A DNA stretch of 64,000 nt from NCBI GenBank assembly GCA_030066085.1, contig JASJCI010000033.1, positions 1 through 64,000 on the forward strand, in the 5' to 3' direction. Made by a program: the position numbers and the translations under genes. The DNA is from Gammaproteobacteria bacterium (lineage in GTDB: Bacteria > Pseudomonadota > Gammaproteobacteria > GCA-001735895). Positions 35,718-44,250 of this stretch are shown in pieces (position 1 is the first letter of the stretch; each line of letters begins with the position of its first letter). The notes beneath the pieces were generated by a model. The model had not been told where the DNA came from and did no database searches. It was given only the letters and a program-made list of their open reading frames with translations.

Positions 35718-36599
35718 CTAAGCGAGGTGACGGCGCCGCAGGGTTTCGCGGTAAATGGTGAAAACGGCCGCGGCAACGACGATCGCGGCGCCGATCCAGG
35801 TCGGCAGGCCGGGGAAGTGGCCGAACACCAGGAAACCGAAAACCGTCGCCCACAGCAGGCGCACGTAATCGAGCGAAGCCAGCAGGGAAGCCTCGCCGTG
35901 CTTGTACGCGTAGATGTTGAAACGCTGGCCGACGTAAGACACGACCCCGAGCGCGCCCAGCAGGACCCATTCCCACGGGCTCGGCCAGCGCCAGAAGTAG
36001 ATACCCGGAACCGCCATCGCCAGGCCGATACCGAGCGACGACCAGGTCATGATGGTATCCGCGCTGTCGTACTGGGATACCACGCGCAGGCAGATCATGA
36101 CCGCCGCGGCGCCGGCCGCGCCGGCAAGCGACGCGAGGCCGTAGATGGAAAACTCGGCGGTACCCGGCTGCAGCATGATCAGCACGCCGACGAACCCGAT
36201 CGCTACCGCGCCCCAGCGATAAGGCCCGACCGTCTCGCCGAGAAACCAGACCGCGAAAATCGTCACGAAAAAGCTCTTGGCGAAAAATATCGCGGTGGCA
36301 TCCGCCAGCGGCATGTGAATGATCGCGGTAAAACCGCCCAGCATCGCGATCAGCGCGAACACCATGCGCAGGATTTGCAGGTCGGGCCGGTTGGCGCGCA
36401 ACGAACCGGGAAAACCGCGCAGGATCGCCGGCGACACCAGCACCAGCATGCCGAGCTGGCGCACGAACAGGATCTGGGTCACGTGCAGATTTTGTCCGAG
36501 CAGCTTGATCAGCAGCGCCATCAAGGAGAACGCGACCGACGCAACCATCAGGTAGGCGATACCCCTGGCGTTATCGGGCAGGTCGTGAAACCGGTTCAA
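35718..36599 (-). CDS. DMT-superfamily (EamA) permease
   Basis: 293 residues, ten hydrophobic spans in two EamA repeats: opening GIAYLMVASVAFSLMALLIKLLGQ, then ADATAIFFAKSFFVTIFAVWFLGE at the end of the first repeat, and a second repeat from VMICLRVVSQYD. It probably exports or imports a small metabolite. Same strand as the ABC importer but separated by 308 bases. Confidence 0.83.
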   Translation of the reverse strand: MNRFHDLPDNARGIAYLMVASVAFSLMALLIKLLGQNLHVTQILFVRQLGMLVLVSPAILRGFPGSLRANRPDLQILRMVFALIAMLGGFTAIIHMPLADATAIFFAKSFFVTIFAVWFLGETVGPYRWGAVAIGFVGVLIMLQPGTAEFSIYGLASLAGAAGAAAVMICLRVVSQYDSADTIMTWSSLGIGLAMAVPGIYFWRWPSPWEWVLLGALGVVSYVGQRFNIYAYKHGEASLLASLDYVRLLWATVFGFLVFGHFPGLPTWIGAAIVVAAAVFTIYRETLRRRHLA

Positions 36600-36714
36600 G
36601 TTCCCGGCCGGTCAGTATCCGCAACGGCGGCCTGTTGCCAGCCCGGTTGCGGTCGCGCTGATGGTCGATGTCGACATAGGTGAAATGATTGTTACCAATC
36701 GCCGGGCAAAGCGC

Positions 36715-36741
36715 AAAAAAAAGGCCGGACAGGGTCCGGCC
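36715..36741 (-). terminator. Intrinsic terminator after etfA
   Basis: On the minus strand GGCCGGAC, CCT loop, GTCCGGCC, then eight T. It lies 24 bases past the etfA stop and should end the etfBA transcript. Confidence 0.92.
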
Positions 36742-36764
36742 TCGACAGGTTAATGCAGACGTGA

Positions 36765-37694
36765 TTACAGCGCGGAATCGAGCTCCGGGACGGCCTCGAA
36801 CAAGTCCGCCACCAGGCCGTAATCGGCCACCTGGAAGATCGGCGCTTCGCTGTCGTTGTTGATCGCAACGATAACCTTGCTTTCCTTCATGCCGGCGAGA
36901 TGCTGGATCGCGCCGGAAATACCGACCGCGATGTACAGGTCGGGGGCGATGACCTTGCCGGTCTGGCCGACCTGCAGTTCGTTCGGCACGAAGCCGGAGT
37001 CGACCGCGGCGCGCGATGCGCCGACCGCGGCGCCGAGTTTGTCCGCCACCGAGTGCAGCATCGTGAAGTTGTCGCCGGACTGCATGCCGCGGCCGCCGGA
37101 AACGACGACCTTGGCCGAGGTCAGGTCGACCTGGTCGTTATCGGCAACCGCCTGCGAAATCCAGCTGGACAGGCCGGCATCGGCGCCGCCACCGATCTGT
37201 TCGATGCTGGCCGAGCCACCTTCGGCGGCCGCGGCTTCGAACTTGATCGTGCGCACGGTGATGACCTTGACAGCGTCGGACGACTGCACCGTCGCCAGCG
37301 CGTTGCCGGCGTAGATCGGGCGCACGAAGGTGTCTTCGGAAACGACTTCGGCGATGTCGGAAATTTGCGCCACGTCGAGCAGCGCGGCGGCACGCGGCAT
37401 GACGTTCTTGCCGAAGGTCGTGGCCGAGGCGAGGATGTGGCTGTAGCCCTGCGCCTGTTCGACGATCAGGCCGGCCAGGTTCTCGGCGAGGCCGTTGGCC
37501 AGGCTCGCGTCGTCGGCAACCTTGACGCTCGCGACGCCGGCGATCTGCGCGGCCGCCTCGGCAACGCCGCCGCAGTTGTGGCCGGCTACCAGCAGGTGAA
37601 TGTCGCCGCCGATCTGTTGCGCGGCGGTGACCGCGTGCAGCGTGGCCGCGGCGATTTCGTTGTTGTCGTGTTCGACGATTACCAGGTTGTTCAT
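36765..37694 (-). CDS. etfA: Electron transfer flavoprotein alpha subunit
   Basis: 309 residues, standard length. The N-terminal domain starts MNNLVIVEHDNNEIAAATLHAV. The C-terminal FAD domain has GRGMQSGDNFTMLHSVADKLGAAVGASRAAVDSG, the QVGQTGKVIAPDLYIAVGISGAIQHLAGM flavin-binding stretch and NNDSEAPIFQVADYGLVADL. With EtfB it carries electrons from acyl-CoA and N-methyl-amine dehydrogenases to ETF:quinone oxidoreductase. Two candidate donors lie in this window: the acyl-CoA dehydrogenase at 43087 and the DMGDH-like enzyme at 19333. Two bases separate it from etfB. Confidence 0.95.
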   Translation of the reverse strand: MNNLVIVEHDNNEIAAATLHAVTAAQQIGGDIHLLVAGHNCGGVAEAAAQIAGVASVKVADDASLANGLAENLAGLIVEQAQGYSHILASATTFGKNVMPRAAALLDVAQISDIAEVVSEDTFVRPIYAGNALATVQSSDAVKVITVRTIKFEAAAAEGGSASIEQIGGGADAGLSSWISQAVADNDQVDLTSAKVVVSGGRGMQSGDNFTMLHSVADKLGAAVGASRAAVDSGFVPNELQVGQTGKVIAPDLYIAVGISGAIQHLAGMKESKVIVAINNDSEAPIFQVADYGLVADLFEAVPELDSAL

Positions 37695-37696
37695 GA

Positions 37697-38446
37697 TTAA
37701 ATCACCTTCGCTTCGTTGCGCAGCTTCTCCACCAGTTCGCTGACGCTGTTAACGATAATGCCGGCGGCACGACCTTCGGGTTCGTCAACCTTGAGCGTGG
37801 TCAGGCGATTCGCCGTATCCAGGCCCATGCTGTCGAGTTCGATCTTGTCCATCGGCTTGCGCTTGGCTTTCATGACGTCCGGCAGCTTGACGTAGCGCGG
37901 CTCGTTGAGGCGCAGGTCGGCGCTCATGACGGCCGGCATCTTGACCTGGATGGTTTCGAGCCCGGCATCAACCTCGCGGGTTACGGTGGCTTCACCGCCC
38001 TCGATCTTGACCTCGGAGGCGAAGGTGGCCTGCGACCAGCCGAGCAGCGCGGACAGCATCTGCGTGGTCTGGTTGGAATCACCGTCGATCGCCTGCTTGC
38101 CGCAGATCACGAGACCCGCGTCTTCCTGCTCGGTGACCTGCTTCAGCACCTTGGCGATTGCCAGCGGCTCGAGACTGTCCTCGGTGACCACGTGAATCGC
38201 GCGGTCGGCGCCCATGGCGAGACCGTGGCGCAGGGTTTCCTCGGTTTTGCCGCCGCCGACCGAAACCACGACAATCTCGGAGACCGTGCCGGCTTCGCGC
38301 ATGCGCAGCGCTTCCTCGAGGGCGTTTTCACAAAAGGGGTTCATCGTCATCTTGGCGTTGGCCAGGTCGACACCCGAGCCGTCCGCCTTGACGCGCGCCT
38401 TGACCTGCGGGTCGAGCACACGTTTAACACATACCAGTACTTTCAT
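37697..38446 (-). CDS. etfB: Electron transfer flavoprotein beta subunit
   Basis: 249 residues beginning [25 protein letters not shown], with the AMP-binding and recognition-loop regions ([46 protein letters not shown]). ATG 38446 is used rather than GTG 38449. It forms the heterodimer with EtfA and contacts partner dehydrogenases. First gene of the etfBA operon. Confidence 0.95.
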   Translation of the reverse strand: MKVLVCVKRVLDPQVKARVKADGSGVDLANAKMTMNPFCENALEEALRMREAGTVSEIVVVSVGGGKTEETLRHGLAMGADRAIHVVTEDSLEPLAIAKVLKQVTEQEDAGLVICGKQAIDGDSNQTTQMLSALLGWSQATFASEVKIEGGEATVTREVDAGLETIQVKMPAVMSADLRLNEPRYVKLPDVMKAKRKPMDKIELDSMGLDTANRLTTLKVDEPEGRAAGIIVNSVSELVEKLRNEAKVI

Positions 38447-38770
38447 CACGCTCTCAATTGTTCGTTGCGGGATCGCGGGTAAGTGCCGCTCTCCGTCGTT
38501 TCAACCTGTCGCCAGGGGCCTTGCCCGGATGGGGCCGCGTATTCTAGCGCCTCTCCACCCTGAATCAAGCAGCGCAGCCCATTCGTGCGGAGGGACTGCC
38601 CCATTCAGCCGCAGGATACTAGCAACAGACCCGGGGCGGGGAAGCTTCGTCCGCGACTGCGGATTGCCTAAATGCGCCATCCCGGCGCCAACCCGAACTC
38701 CAGGATCGGGGTTTCGACAGCCGCTTGCGCTTGTTCGGCGGCAGTATTTTCGTCCGGGCCGTGCAAAGGC
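38447..38770. other. Intergenic region upstream of etfB
   Basis: 324 bp between etfB and the lipoprotein gene, both leftward. It should hold the etfBA promoter. No gene, terminator or clear motif was seen. Confidence 0.45.
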
Positions 38771-39829
38771 CTAGGGACAATGATCGATACCGATGTTACT
38801 CAGGTCCACGAGCCCGGTCGAGGTCCACTCGGCGGAAGGATCGAAGGCGTCACTGCCATCACTGTCTCCCAGTGTCACCAGGCAGTCACGCCGCAGGGTC
38901 TCGTTGGCGGTGCCGGCGCCGCCGCCAGCCCATTCGAGGACCGGGTCAAAGCCGATCTCGCCGATCACGTCGAGTGTATCGCCGGCGCAGACCAGCTCGA
39001 TCGCATCGTTGCCGTCGAAGTCGAAGTCGGCATTGGCAGTATCACATGCCCCGGCAATGATCCCGCCGGCCCCGAATTTACAGACAACGTGCAGATCGCC
39101 CGGCGCCAGGTTACCGGCAAGCGTTACCGCCGCTGTCGCCGCTGCGCTGCCGTTGGCATAAATCCTGACCTGGCATGCCGACAGATCCACGGTGCCGGCC
39201 GAAGCGCTGAAAACCTCGATTGCCTTGTTGTCAGCGGAGCCGTCGATGTACTCCCGGAACAGGAGCGACGCGGACGAGGTCAGCTGGCCCGCATCTGCGG
39301 GCGCGTAACCATCGGTCGTACCCATGCCACCGTCGCAATAGGTGAAGGTTGCGCCGGCATCGCCGCTAAACCGGAACGCAAAATCGTAATCGCCGGCCGG
39401 TCCGGGCAACATCAGTCCAGCTCGATACTCGTCGTGATTGGGGTTGTAGGTGGGGCTACCGGGGCCGTAACCGGCGTTCGGCTGGCCATTGGCCCAGGAC
39501 CAGCCCGGATCCAGGGCCGGGTTGCTGCCGTCCGGTCCGACGCCCACCGAACCGATAATCGCCGGATCCGGATCGTTTACCCCGGACATGTCGGTTACGC
39601 CGGCGCTGAATACGCGGCCGAACACGGTTACCACCGTATTTTCGGTATCGTCGATGATGACCGGAGCCTGCAGGCTACAGAAATCGATGCTGCGCGGCAC
39701 CACCGGCAGCGGATCGTCGTCATCGCTGCTGCTGCCATCGCAGCCGGCAATCAGCGAGACCAGCACACAGGTCGCCAGCCAGCGCAGCGGTTTTCGGCCG
39801 GAACCAGGCGAATGAAAAGCGGGTTGCAT
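38771..39829 (-). CDS. Lipoprotein with lamin-tail domain
   Basis: 352 residues. Signal with lipobox LIAGC at about residues 26-30, then an Asp/Ser-rich linker. The C-terminal half is a lamin-tail domain: SASLLFREYIDGSADNKAIEVFSASAGTVDLSACQVRIYANG, then LAPGDLHVVC and AIELVCAGDTLDVIGEIGFDP. Several Cys pairs suggest periplasmic or surface disulfides. Such domains occur in secreted nucleases and surface proteins; here no nuclease is fused. It lies between etfB and cdhR but has no obvious metabolic link to them. Confidence 0.78.
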   Translation of the reverse strand: MQPAFHSPGSGRKPLRWLATCVLVSLIAGCDGSSSDDDDPLPVVPRSIDFCSLQAPVIIDDTENTVVTVFGRVFSAGVTDMSGVNDPDPAIIGSVGVGPDGSNPALDPGWSWANGQPNAGYGPGSPTYNPNHDEYRAGLMLPGPAGDYDFAFRFSGDAGATFTYCDGGMGTTDGYAPADAGQLTSSASLLFREYIDGSADNKAIEVFSASAGTVDLSACQVRIYANGSAAATAAVTLAGNLAPGDLHVVCKFGAGGIIAGACDTANADFDFDGNDAIELVCAGDTLDVIGEIGFDPVLEWAGGGAGTANETLRRDCLVTLGDSDGSDAFDPSAEWTSTGLVDLSNIGIDHCP

Positions 39830-39961
39830 CGATCGTCCCTCCCGGGAGCCTTACAGCCTGCCGAGCGATTTCACAGGCCGGCAAAAGTTCATTATCGAAC
39901 GCGGACAACGGCCGTGTCCATGCGCTGCGTCAAGCCTCGCGGCGCGGCATGACGCGGGACC

Positions 39962-40936
39962 TCAGGCGTTCGAACTCGACCGCCGCAGCTCGTTCGGCGT
40001 CTGGCGATAGTACTGCTTGAACAGGCGCGAAAACGCCGACAGCGAGTTGAAACCGGTGCGCAGCGCAATTTCCTGCAGCTTGAGGCGGGTATCCATGACC
40101 ATGCGGCGCGCGATCTGCAGGCGCAGGCGGCGATAGTAGGCGCCCGGTGACAGGCCGAGGGTCTCACGAAACAGGTACTCGAGCATGCGCACCGACAGCT
40201 CGACCTGGGCCGCGATCTGCGCCACGTTGAGGGTATCGTCGAGATGTTGTTCCATGACCCGGATCGCCGCGGCGACACGCGGTTCGTGGCGTTCGAGCTG
40301 GCCCAGCGACACCAGCGGCTGTGCCTCGGCCGCGGTTTGCGCCGCGTCGTAGATGAACACGTTCGATACTTCCATCGCCAGCGGATAACCGTAGCGCTGC
40401 CGGATCAGGTGCAGCACCAGGTCGAAGGTCGGCGACGCCCCGCCGGTGGTAAACACCGGGCCGTCGACGACGAAGCGATCCGGGCGCAGGTCGACGCGCG
40501 GGAAATGGCTGCCGAACTCCTCGAAATCTTCCCAGTGCGTGGTCGCGGCGCGTCCGTCGAGCAGACCGCAGCGGGCCAGGATCCAGCTGCCGGCCTCGAC
40601 GCCACCGATAGCGCCGAAGTTACGCGCGAGGCGCCGGATAAGGCGCAGGTGCGCGGGCCCGGCATGCCGCTGCTGGTTGAAACTGGCGATCACGATCAGC
40701 GCGTCGCCGCCGGAATCGAAATCGAGTTCGAAGTCGGGCACGATCTCGACATCGCTGGTCAGCCGCGCGGGCCTGCCGCTCAGGGTCGCGACACGCCATT
40801 CGAACAGGACGCGATCCGAAATCCGGTTGGCCGCGCGCATCGGGTCGACCACCGAGGCAAACGACATCATCGACGATTCGGGCAACACCAGCAGCGTTAC
40901 GCGCAACCTCGACTCGCTGGGGACGAAAACGCTCAT
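39962..40936 (-). CDS. cdhR: GlxA-type AraC-family regulator, CdhR-like
   Basis: 324 residues. The N-terminal DJ-1/PfpI-like domain (VTLLVLPESSMMSFASVVDPMRAANR; GGVEAGSWILARCGLLDGRAATTHWE) is followed by an AraC-type double helix-turn-helix (VAQIAAQVELSVRMLEYLFRETLGLSPGAYYRRLRL; LQEIALRTGFNSLSAFSRLFKQYY). This matches the GlxA/GbdR/CdhR branch that controls carnitine and glycine betaine catabolism. Its position divergent from the BKACE and carnitine dehydrogenase genes makes CdhR the best name. ATG 40936 is preferred over a TTG at 40951. Confidence 0.85.
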   Translation of the reverse strand: MSVFVPSESRLRVTLLVLPESSMMSFASVVDPMRAANRISDRVLFEWRVATLSGRPARLTSDVEIVPDFELDFDSGGDALIVIASFNQQRHAGPAHLRLIRRLARNFGAIGGVEAGSWILARCGLLDGRAATTHWEDFEEFGSHFPRVDLRPDRFVVDGPVFTTGGASPTFDLVLHLIRQRYGYPLAMEVSNVFIYDAAQTAAEAQPLVSLGQLERHEPRVAAAIRVMEQHLDDTLNVAQIAAQVELSVRMLEYLFRETLGLSPGAYYRRLRLQIARRMVMDTRLKLQEIALRTGFNSLSAFSRLFKQYYRQTPNELRRSSSNA

Positions 40937-40973
40937 TGCGCAAATTGTCAATTATTTTGCGTTTTAGCGCAAT
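40935..40973. promoter_or_regulatory. Inverted repeat between cdhR and cdhC
   Basis: ATTGCGC at 40935-40941 pairs with GCGCAAT at 40967-40973 in the short divergent promoter region; the left arm touches the cdhR start codon. A regulator binding here could affect both directions. Which protein binds is inference. Confidence 0.4.
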
Positions 40974-41023
40974 CTCGGCATGTTGTTCCGTGCCATTATG
41001 CGTTTTCAACCCAGGAGGTCGCC

Positions 41024-41938
41024 ATGCCCTTAGCCATGAACATGAATCCGTTTATCACCTGCGCGGTCACCGGTTCCGGCGGCACGCAGGATCGTTCGCC
41101 GCACGTGCCGCGTTCACCCGAACAGATTGCCGCCAGCGCGCTCGACGCTGCCAGGGCCGGCGCCGCGGTCGTGCACTGCCACGTGCGCGATCCCGCTACC
41201 GGCGCACCGAGCCGGCGCGTGGATCTCTATCGCGAAGTTGCCGAGCGTATTCGCGACGCGGACATCGATGTCGTTCTCAATTTCACCGCCGGCATGGGCG
41301 GCGACATGGTCTTCGGCGATGTGGAAAACCCGCTGCCGCTGGACGAGGCCGGCACCGACATGGCCGGCGCCAGCGAGCGTGTCGCCCACGTTGCCGAGTG
41401 CCTGCCGGAAATCTGTACCCTCGACTGCGGCACGATGAACTTCGCCGAGGCCGATTACGTCATGACCAACACGCCCGGCATGCTGCGCGCAATGGCGCAG
41501 AAGATGGCGGATCTCGGCGTACGCATCGAGATCGAGGCGTTCGACACCGGGCACCTCTGGTTCGCCAGGCAGCTGGTCAGCGAGGGCATCATCCCGGCAC
41601 CGGTCATGATCCAGATGTGCATGGGTATTCCGTGGGGCGCGCCCGACGACCTGAACACCTTCATGGCGATGATCAACAACACGCCGGCCGACTGGACCGT
41701 GTCCGCGTTTTCGATCGGCCGCAACGAAATGCCTTACGCCGCGGCCGCGGTGCTGGCCGGCGCCAACGTTCGCGTGGGTCTCGAGGACAACCTGTGGCTC
41801 AAGAAGGGTGAACTGGCAACCAACGCGCAGCTGGTGGAAAAAGCCGCCACCATCGTCACCAACATGGGCTGCACGCTGATGACACCGGCCGAGGTCCGCG
41901 AAAAACTGCAGCTGCAGAAACGCGCGCCGGTCGCGTAA
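41024..41938 (+). CDS. cdhC: Beta-keto acid cleavage enzyme, dehydrocarnitine type (CdhC-like)
   Basis: 304 residues of the BKACE (DUF849) family, a zinc TIM barrel. The start NPFITCAVTGSGGTQDRSPHVP and the zinc ligands His51 and His53 in VVHCHVRD are clear, as is EIEAFDTGHLWFARQLVSEG. Family members condense a beta-keto acid with acetyl-CoA; the carnitine branch turns 3-dehydrocarnitine plus acetyl-CoA into betainyl-CoA plus acetoacetate. The adjacent carnitine dehydrogenase and CdhR genes support that branch. CAGGAGG precedes ATG 41024. Twelve bases separate it from the next gene. Confidence 0.88.
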   Translation: MPLAMNMNPFITCAVTGSGGTQDRSPHVPRSPEQIAASALDAARAGAAVVHCHVRDPATGAPSRRVDLYREVAERIRDADIDVVLNFTAGMGGDMVFGDVENPLPLDEAGTDMAGASERVAHVAECLPEICTLDCGTMNFAEADYVMTNTPGMLRAMAQKMADLGVRIEIEAFDTGHLWFARQLVSEGIIPAPVMIQMCMGIPWGAPDDLNTFMAMINNTPADWTVSAFSIGRNEMPYAAAAVLAGANVRVGLEDNLWLKKGELATNAQLVEKAATIVTNMGCTLMTPAEVREKLQLQKRAPVA

Positions 41939-41950
41939 CGGGAGCGGATC

Positions 41951-42946
41951 ATGCAACTCATCGACAGGGCCGCGATTATCGGCGGCGGGGTCATCGGCGC
42001 GGGCTGGATCGCGCGCCTGATCGAAAATGGCATCGACGTCAGGGTCTACGATCCGGCCGACGATGCCGCGCACAAGGTCGAGGCGGTGCTTAAAAACAGC
42101 CGCCACGCCTACGCGAAACTGACCAGTGCGCCGCGCCGCAAGGAAGGCGCGGTCGAATTTTGCGAGAGTATCGCGGAGGCCGTGGCCGGCGCCGAACTGA
42201 TCGTCGAATCGGTGCCGGAGCGGCTCGATATCAAGCAGGCGGTGTACGCCGAGATCGAGATCGCGGCGGCAACCGACGCCATCATCGCGTCGTCGACCTC
42301 GGGCATCATGCCCTCGGACCTGCAGGCGAAAATGACGCATCCCGAACGCCTGCTGGTCGGGCACCCGTTCAATCCGGTGTACCTGCTGCCGCTGGTGGAA
42401 CTGGTCGGCGGCGAAAAAACCGCGGCCATCACCATCGAACGAGCCGGCGAAATCTACCACTCCATCGGCATGCACCCACTGCACGTGAAAAAGGAAATCG
42501 AGGCCTTCATCGCGGACCGCCTGCTCGAGGCCATCTGGCGCGAATCGCTGTGGCTGGTCAAGGACGGCATCGCCACCACCAGGGACATCGATGACGCGGT
42601 GCGCTACGGCTTCGGCCTGCGTTACGCGCAGATGGGCGTGTTCGATACCTATCGCGTCGCCGGCGGCGAAGCCGGTATGCGCCACTTCATGGAACAGTTC
42701 GGCCCCTGCCTGAAATGGCCCTGGACCAAGCTGATGGACGTGCCGGAGTACACCGACGAGCTGGTCGACCTGATCGCCGGCCAGTCGGACGAACAGTCCG
42801 GTTACATGAGCATCCGCGAGATGGAACGCATACGTGATGACAACCTGATCGCGATCATGCAGGCGCTCAAGGGTAACGACTGGGCCGCGGGGCGGACACT
42901 GGCGCGCTACGAGAAACAGTTATTCGAAGCCGCCAACGACGACTAA
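41951..42946 (+). CDS. cdhA: L-carnitine 3-dehydrogenase
   Basis: 331 residues of the 3-hydroxyacyl-CoA-dehydrogenase family. The Rossmann motif is AAIIGGGVIGAGWIARLIENG, followed by VESVPERLDIKQAVYAEIE, HPFNPVYLLPLVELVGG and FIADRLLEAIWRESLWLVKDGIAT, with DDAVRYGFGLRYAQMG typical of L-carnitine dehydrogenase. It oxidises L-carnitine to 3-dehydrocarnitine with NAD. Directly after cdhC on the same strand. Unlike some homologues it has no fused thioesterase domain. Confidence 0.88.
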   Translation: MQLIDRAAIIGGGVIGAGWIARLIENGIDVRVYDPADDAAHKVEAVLKNSRHAYAKLTSAPRRKEGAVEFCESIAEAVAGAELIVESVPERLDIKQAVYAEIEIAAATDAIIASSTSGIMPSDLQAKMTHPERLLVGHPFNPVYLLPLVELVGGEKTAAITIERAGEIYHSIGMHPLHVKKEIEAFIADRLLEAIWRESLWLVKDGIATTRDIDDAVRYGFGLRYAQMGVFDTYRVAGGEAGMRHFMEQFGPCLKWPWTKLMDVPEYTDELVDLIAGQSDEQSGYMSIREMERIRDDNLIAIMQALKGNDWAAGRTLARYEKQLFEAANDD

Positions 42947-42951
42947 TAGTA

Positions 42952-43057
42952 GTGTCACCCCGCGGCTCGACCGCGGGGTCCATGGGATCCGGCATCGAAC
43001 CGATTCCTGTGGATACCGCGGTTTTAGGCCCTTTGGGTCCGAGCCGCGGTATGACAC
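42952..43057. repeat. Intergenic palindromic repeat element
   Basis: About 106 bp whose ends are inverted copies: 42952-42972 starts GTGTCACCCCGCGGCTCGACC, and 43036-43057 is its near-perfect reverse complement ending GCCGCGGTATGACAC. Between them are further short palindromes (CCGCGG, GGATCC). The layout is that of REP/MITE-like mobile palindromes known from many bacteria. It sits inside the carnitine operon between cdhA and the acyl-CoA dehydrogenase gene and could act as an RNA-stability or attenuation element. Confidence 0.78.
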
Positions 43058-43086
43058 CCACAAGATAAAGAACTGGAGTTTGAGCA

Positions 43087-44250
43087 ATGCTGCATTTCGG
43101 ACTGAGTTTTGAACAGGAAATGATCGTCGACACGGTCAGGTCCTTTGTCGAAAACGAGATTTACCCGCACGAGGCCGAGGTCGAACGTACGGGCGAAGTA
43201 CCACGGGAACTCGGCCTCGAGATTCGCGACAAGTGTATCGAAGCCGGCTACTTCGCGGCCAATATCGCCGAGGAATTCGGCGGCGGCGGCCTCGGCCACG
43301 TCGATTTCACCCTGCTCGAACGCGAGCTCGGCCGCGCGTCGAACGCACTCGCGGTGTTCTTCGGACGGCCTTCCGGCATCCTGCAGGCCTGCGACGAAGC
43401 CCAGCGCGAGAAATATCTTTTCCCGGCCGTCCGCGGCGAAAAGTTCGACGCGCTGGCGATGACCGAACCCGGCGCCGGTTCCGACGTCCGCGGTATGAAG
43501 TGCAGCGCCAGGCCCGACGGTGACGACTGGATCATCAACGGCAGTAAACACTTCATCAGTCATGCCGACATCGCCGACTTCGTGATCGTCTTCGTCGCCA
43601 CCGGCGAAGAAGATACGCCGCGCGGCCCAAAGAAAAAAATCACCTGCTTCCTGGTCGATCGTGGCGAGCCCGGCTTCGAAATCCGCCCCGGCTATAACTC
43701 GGTCAGTCATCGCGGTTACAAGAACTGTATCCTGAACTTCGACAACTGCCGAATTCCGTCGTCGCAGGTGCTGGGCGAAGTGCACGGCGGTTTCGACGTG
43801 ATGAACGAGTGGCTTTACGCCACCCGCCTGACGGTTGCCGCCACCAGCGTCGGCCGCGCGCGTCGCGCCTTCGAATACGCGCTGCCCTACTGCGCCGAGC
43901 GCAAGCAGTTCGGCCAGCAAATCGGCAAGTTCCAGGGCGTGTCGTTCAAGCTCGCCGACATGATTACCGAGATCGACTGCGCCGACTGGCTCACGCTGGC
44001 CGGGGCCTGGCGCCTCGACCAGGGCCTCGAAGCCAATCGCGAAATCGCAAGCGCCAAGGTCTATGCCACCGAGATGCTTGCGCGCGTGACCGACGAGGCG
44101 ATCCAGATTTTCGGCGGCATGGGCCTGATGGACGAGCTGCCGCTGGAGCGTTTCTGGCGCGACGCGCGGGTCGAGCGTATCTGGGACGGCACCTCGGAAA
44201 TCCAGCGCCATATCATTTCGCGCGACCTGCTGCGGCCGCTGGGCGGCTAA
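43087..44250 (+). CDS. Acyl-CoA dehydrogenase, likely for gamma-butyrobetainyl-CoA
   Basis: 387 residues, normal length. N domain EQEMIVDTVRSFVENEIYP, mid-domain flavin signature AMTEPGAGSDVRGMKC, C domain ERKQFGQQIGKFQGVSFKLADM and QIFGGMGLMDELPLERFWRDARVERIWDGTSEIQRHII. The canonical catalytic Glu of the Tyr-Glu-Gly-Thr motif is Asp367 here (WDGT), and the isovaleryl-type alternative Glu position is not acidic. In context, between carnitine dehydrogenase and CaiD, it probably oxidises gamma-butyrobetainyl-CoA to crotonobetainyl-CoA, handing electrons to EtfAB. Other short-chain acyl-CoAs remain possible. Confidence 0.82.
   Translation: MLHFGLSFEQEMIVDTVRSFVENEIYPHEAEVERTGEVPRELGLEIRDKCIEAGYFAANIAEEFGGGGLGHVDFTLLERELGRASNALAVFFGRPSGILQACDEAQREKYLFPAVRGEKFDALAMTEPGAGSDVRGMKCSARPDGDDWIINGSKHFISHADIADFVIVFVATGEEDTPRGPKKKITCFLVDRGEPGFEIRPGYNSVSHRGYKNCILNFDNCRIPSSQVLGEVHGGFDVMNEWLYATRLTVAATSVGRARRAFEYALPYCAERKQFGQQIGKFQGVSFKLADMITEIDCADWLTLAGAWRLDQGLEANREIASAKVYATEMLARVTDEAIQIFGGMGLMDELPLERFWRDARVERIWDGTSEIQRHIISRDLLRPLGG

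Noticed and set aside
41114..42685. Minus-strand frame of 523 codons
   Set aside because: Shadow of cdhC and cdhA; its composition is rich in His, Arg and Asp as expected from an antisense frame.
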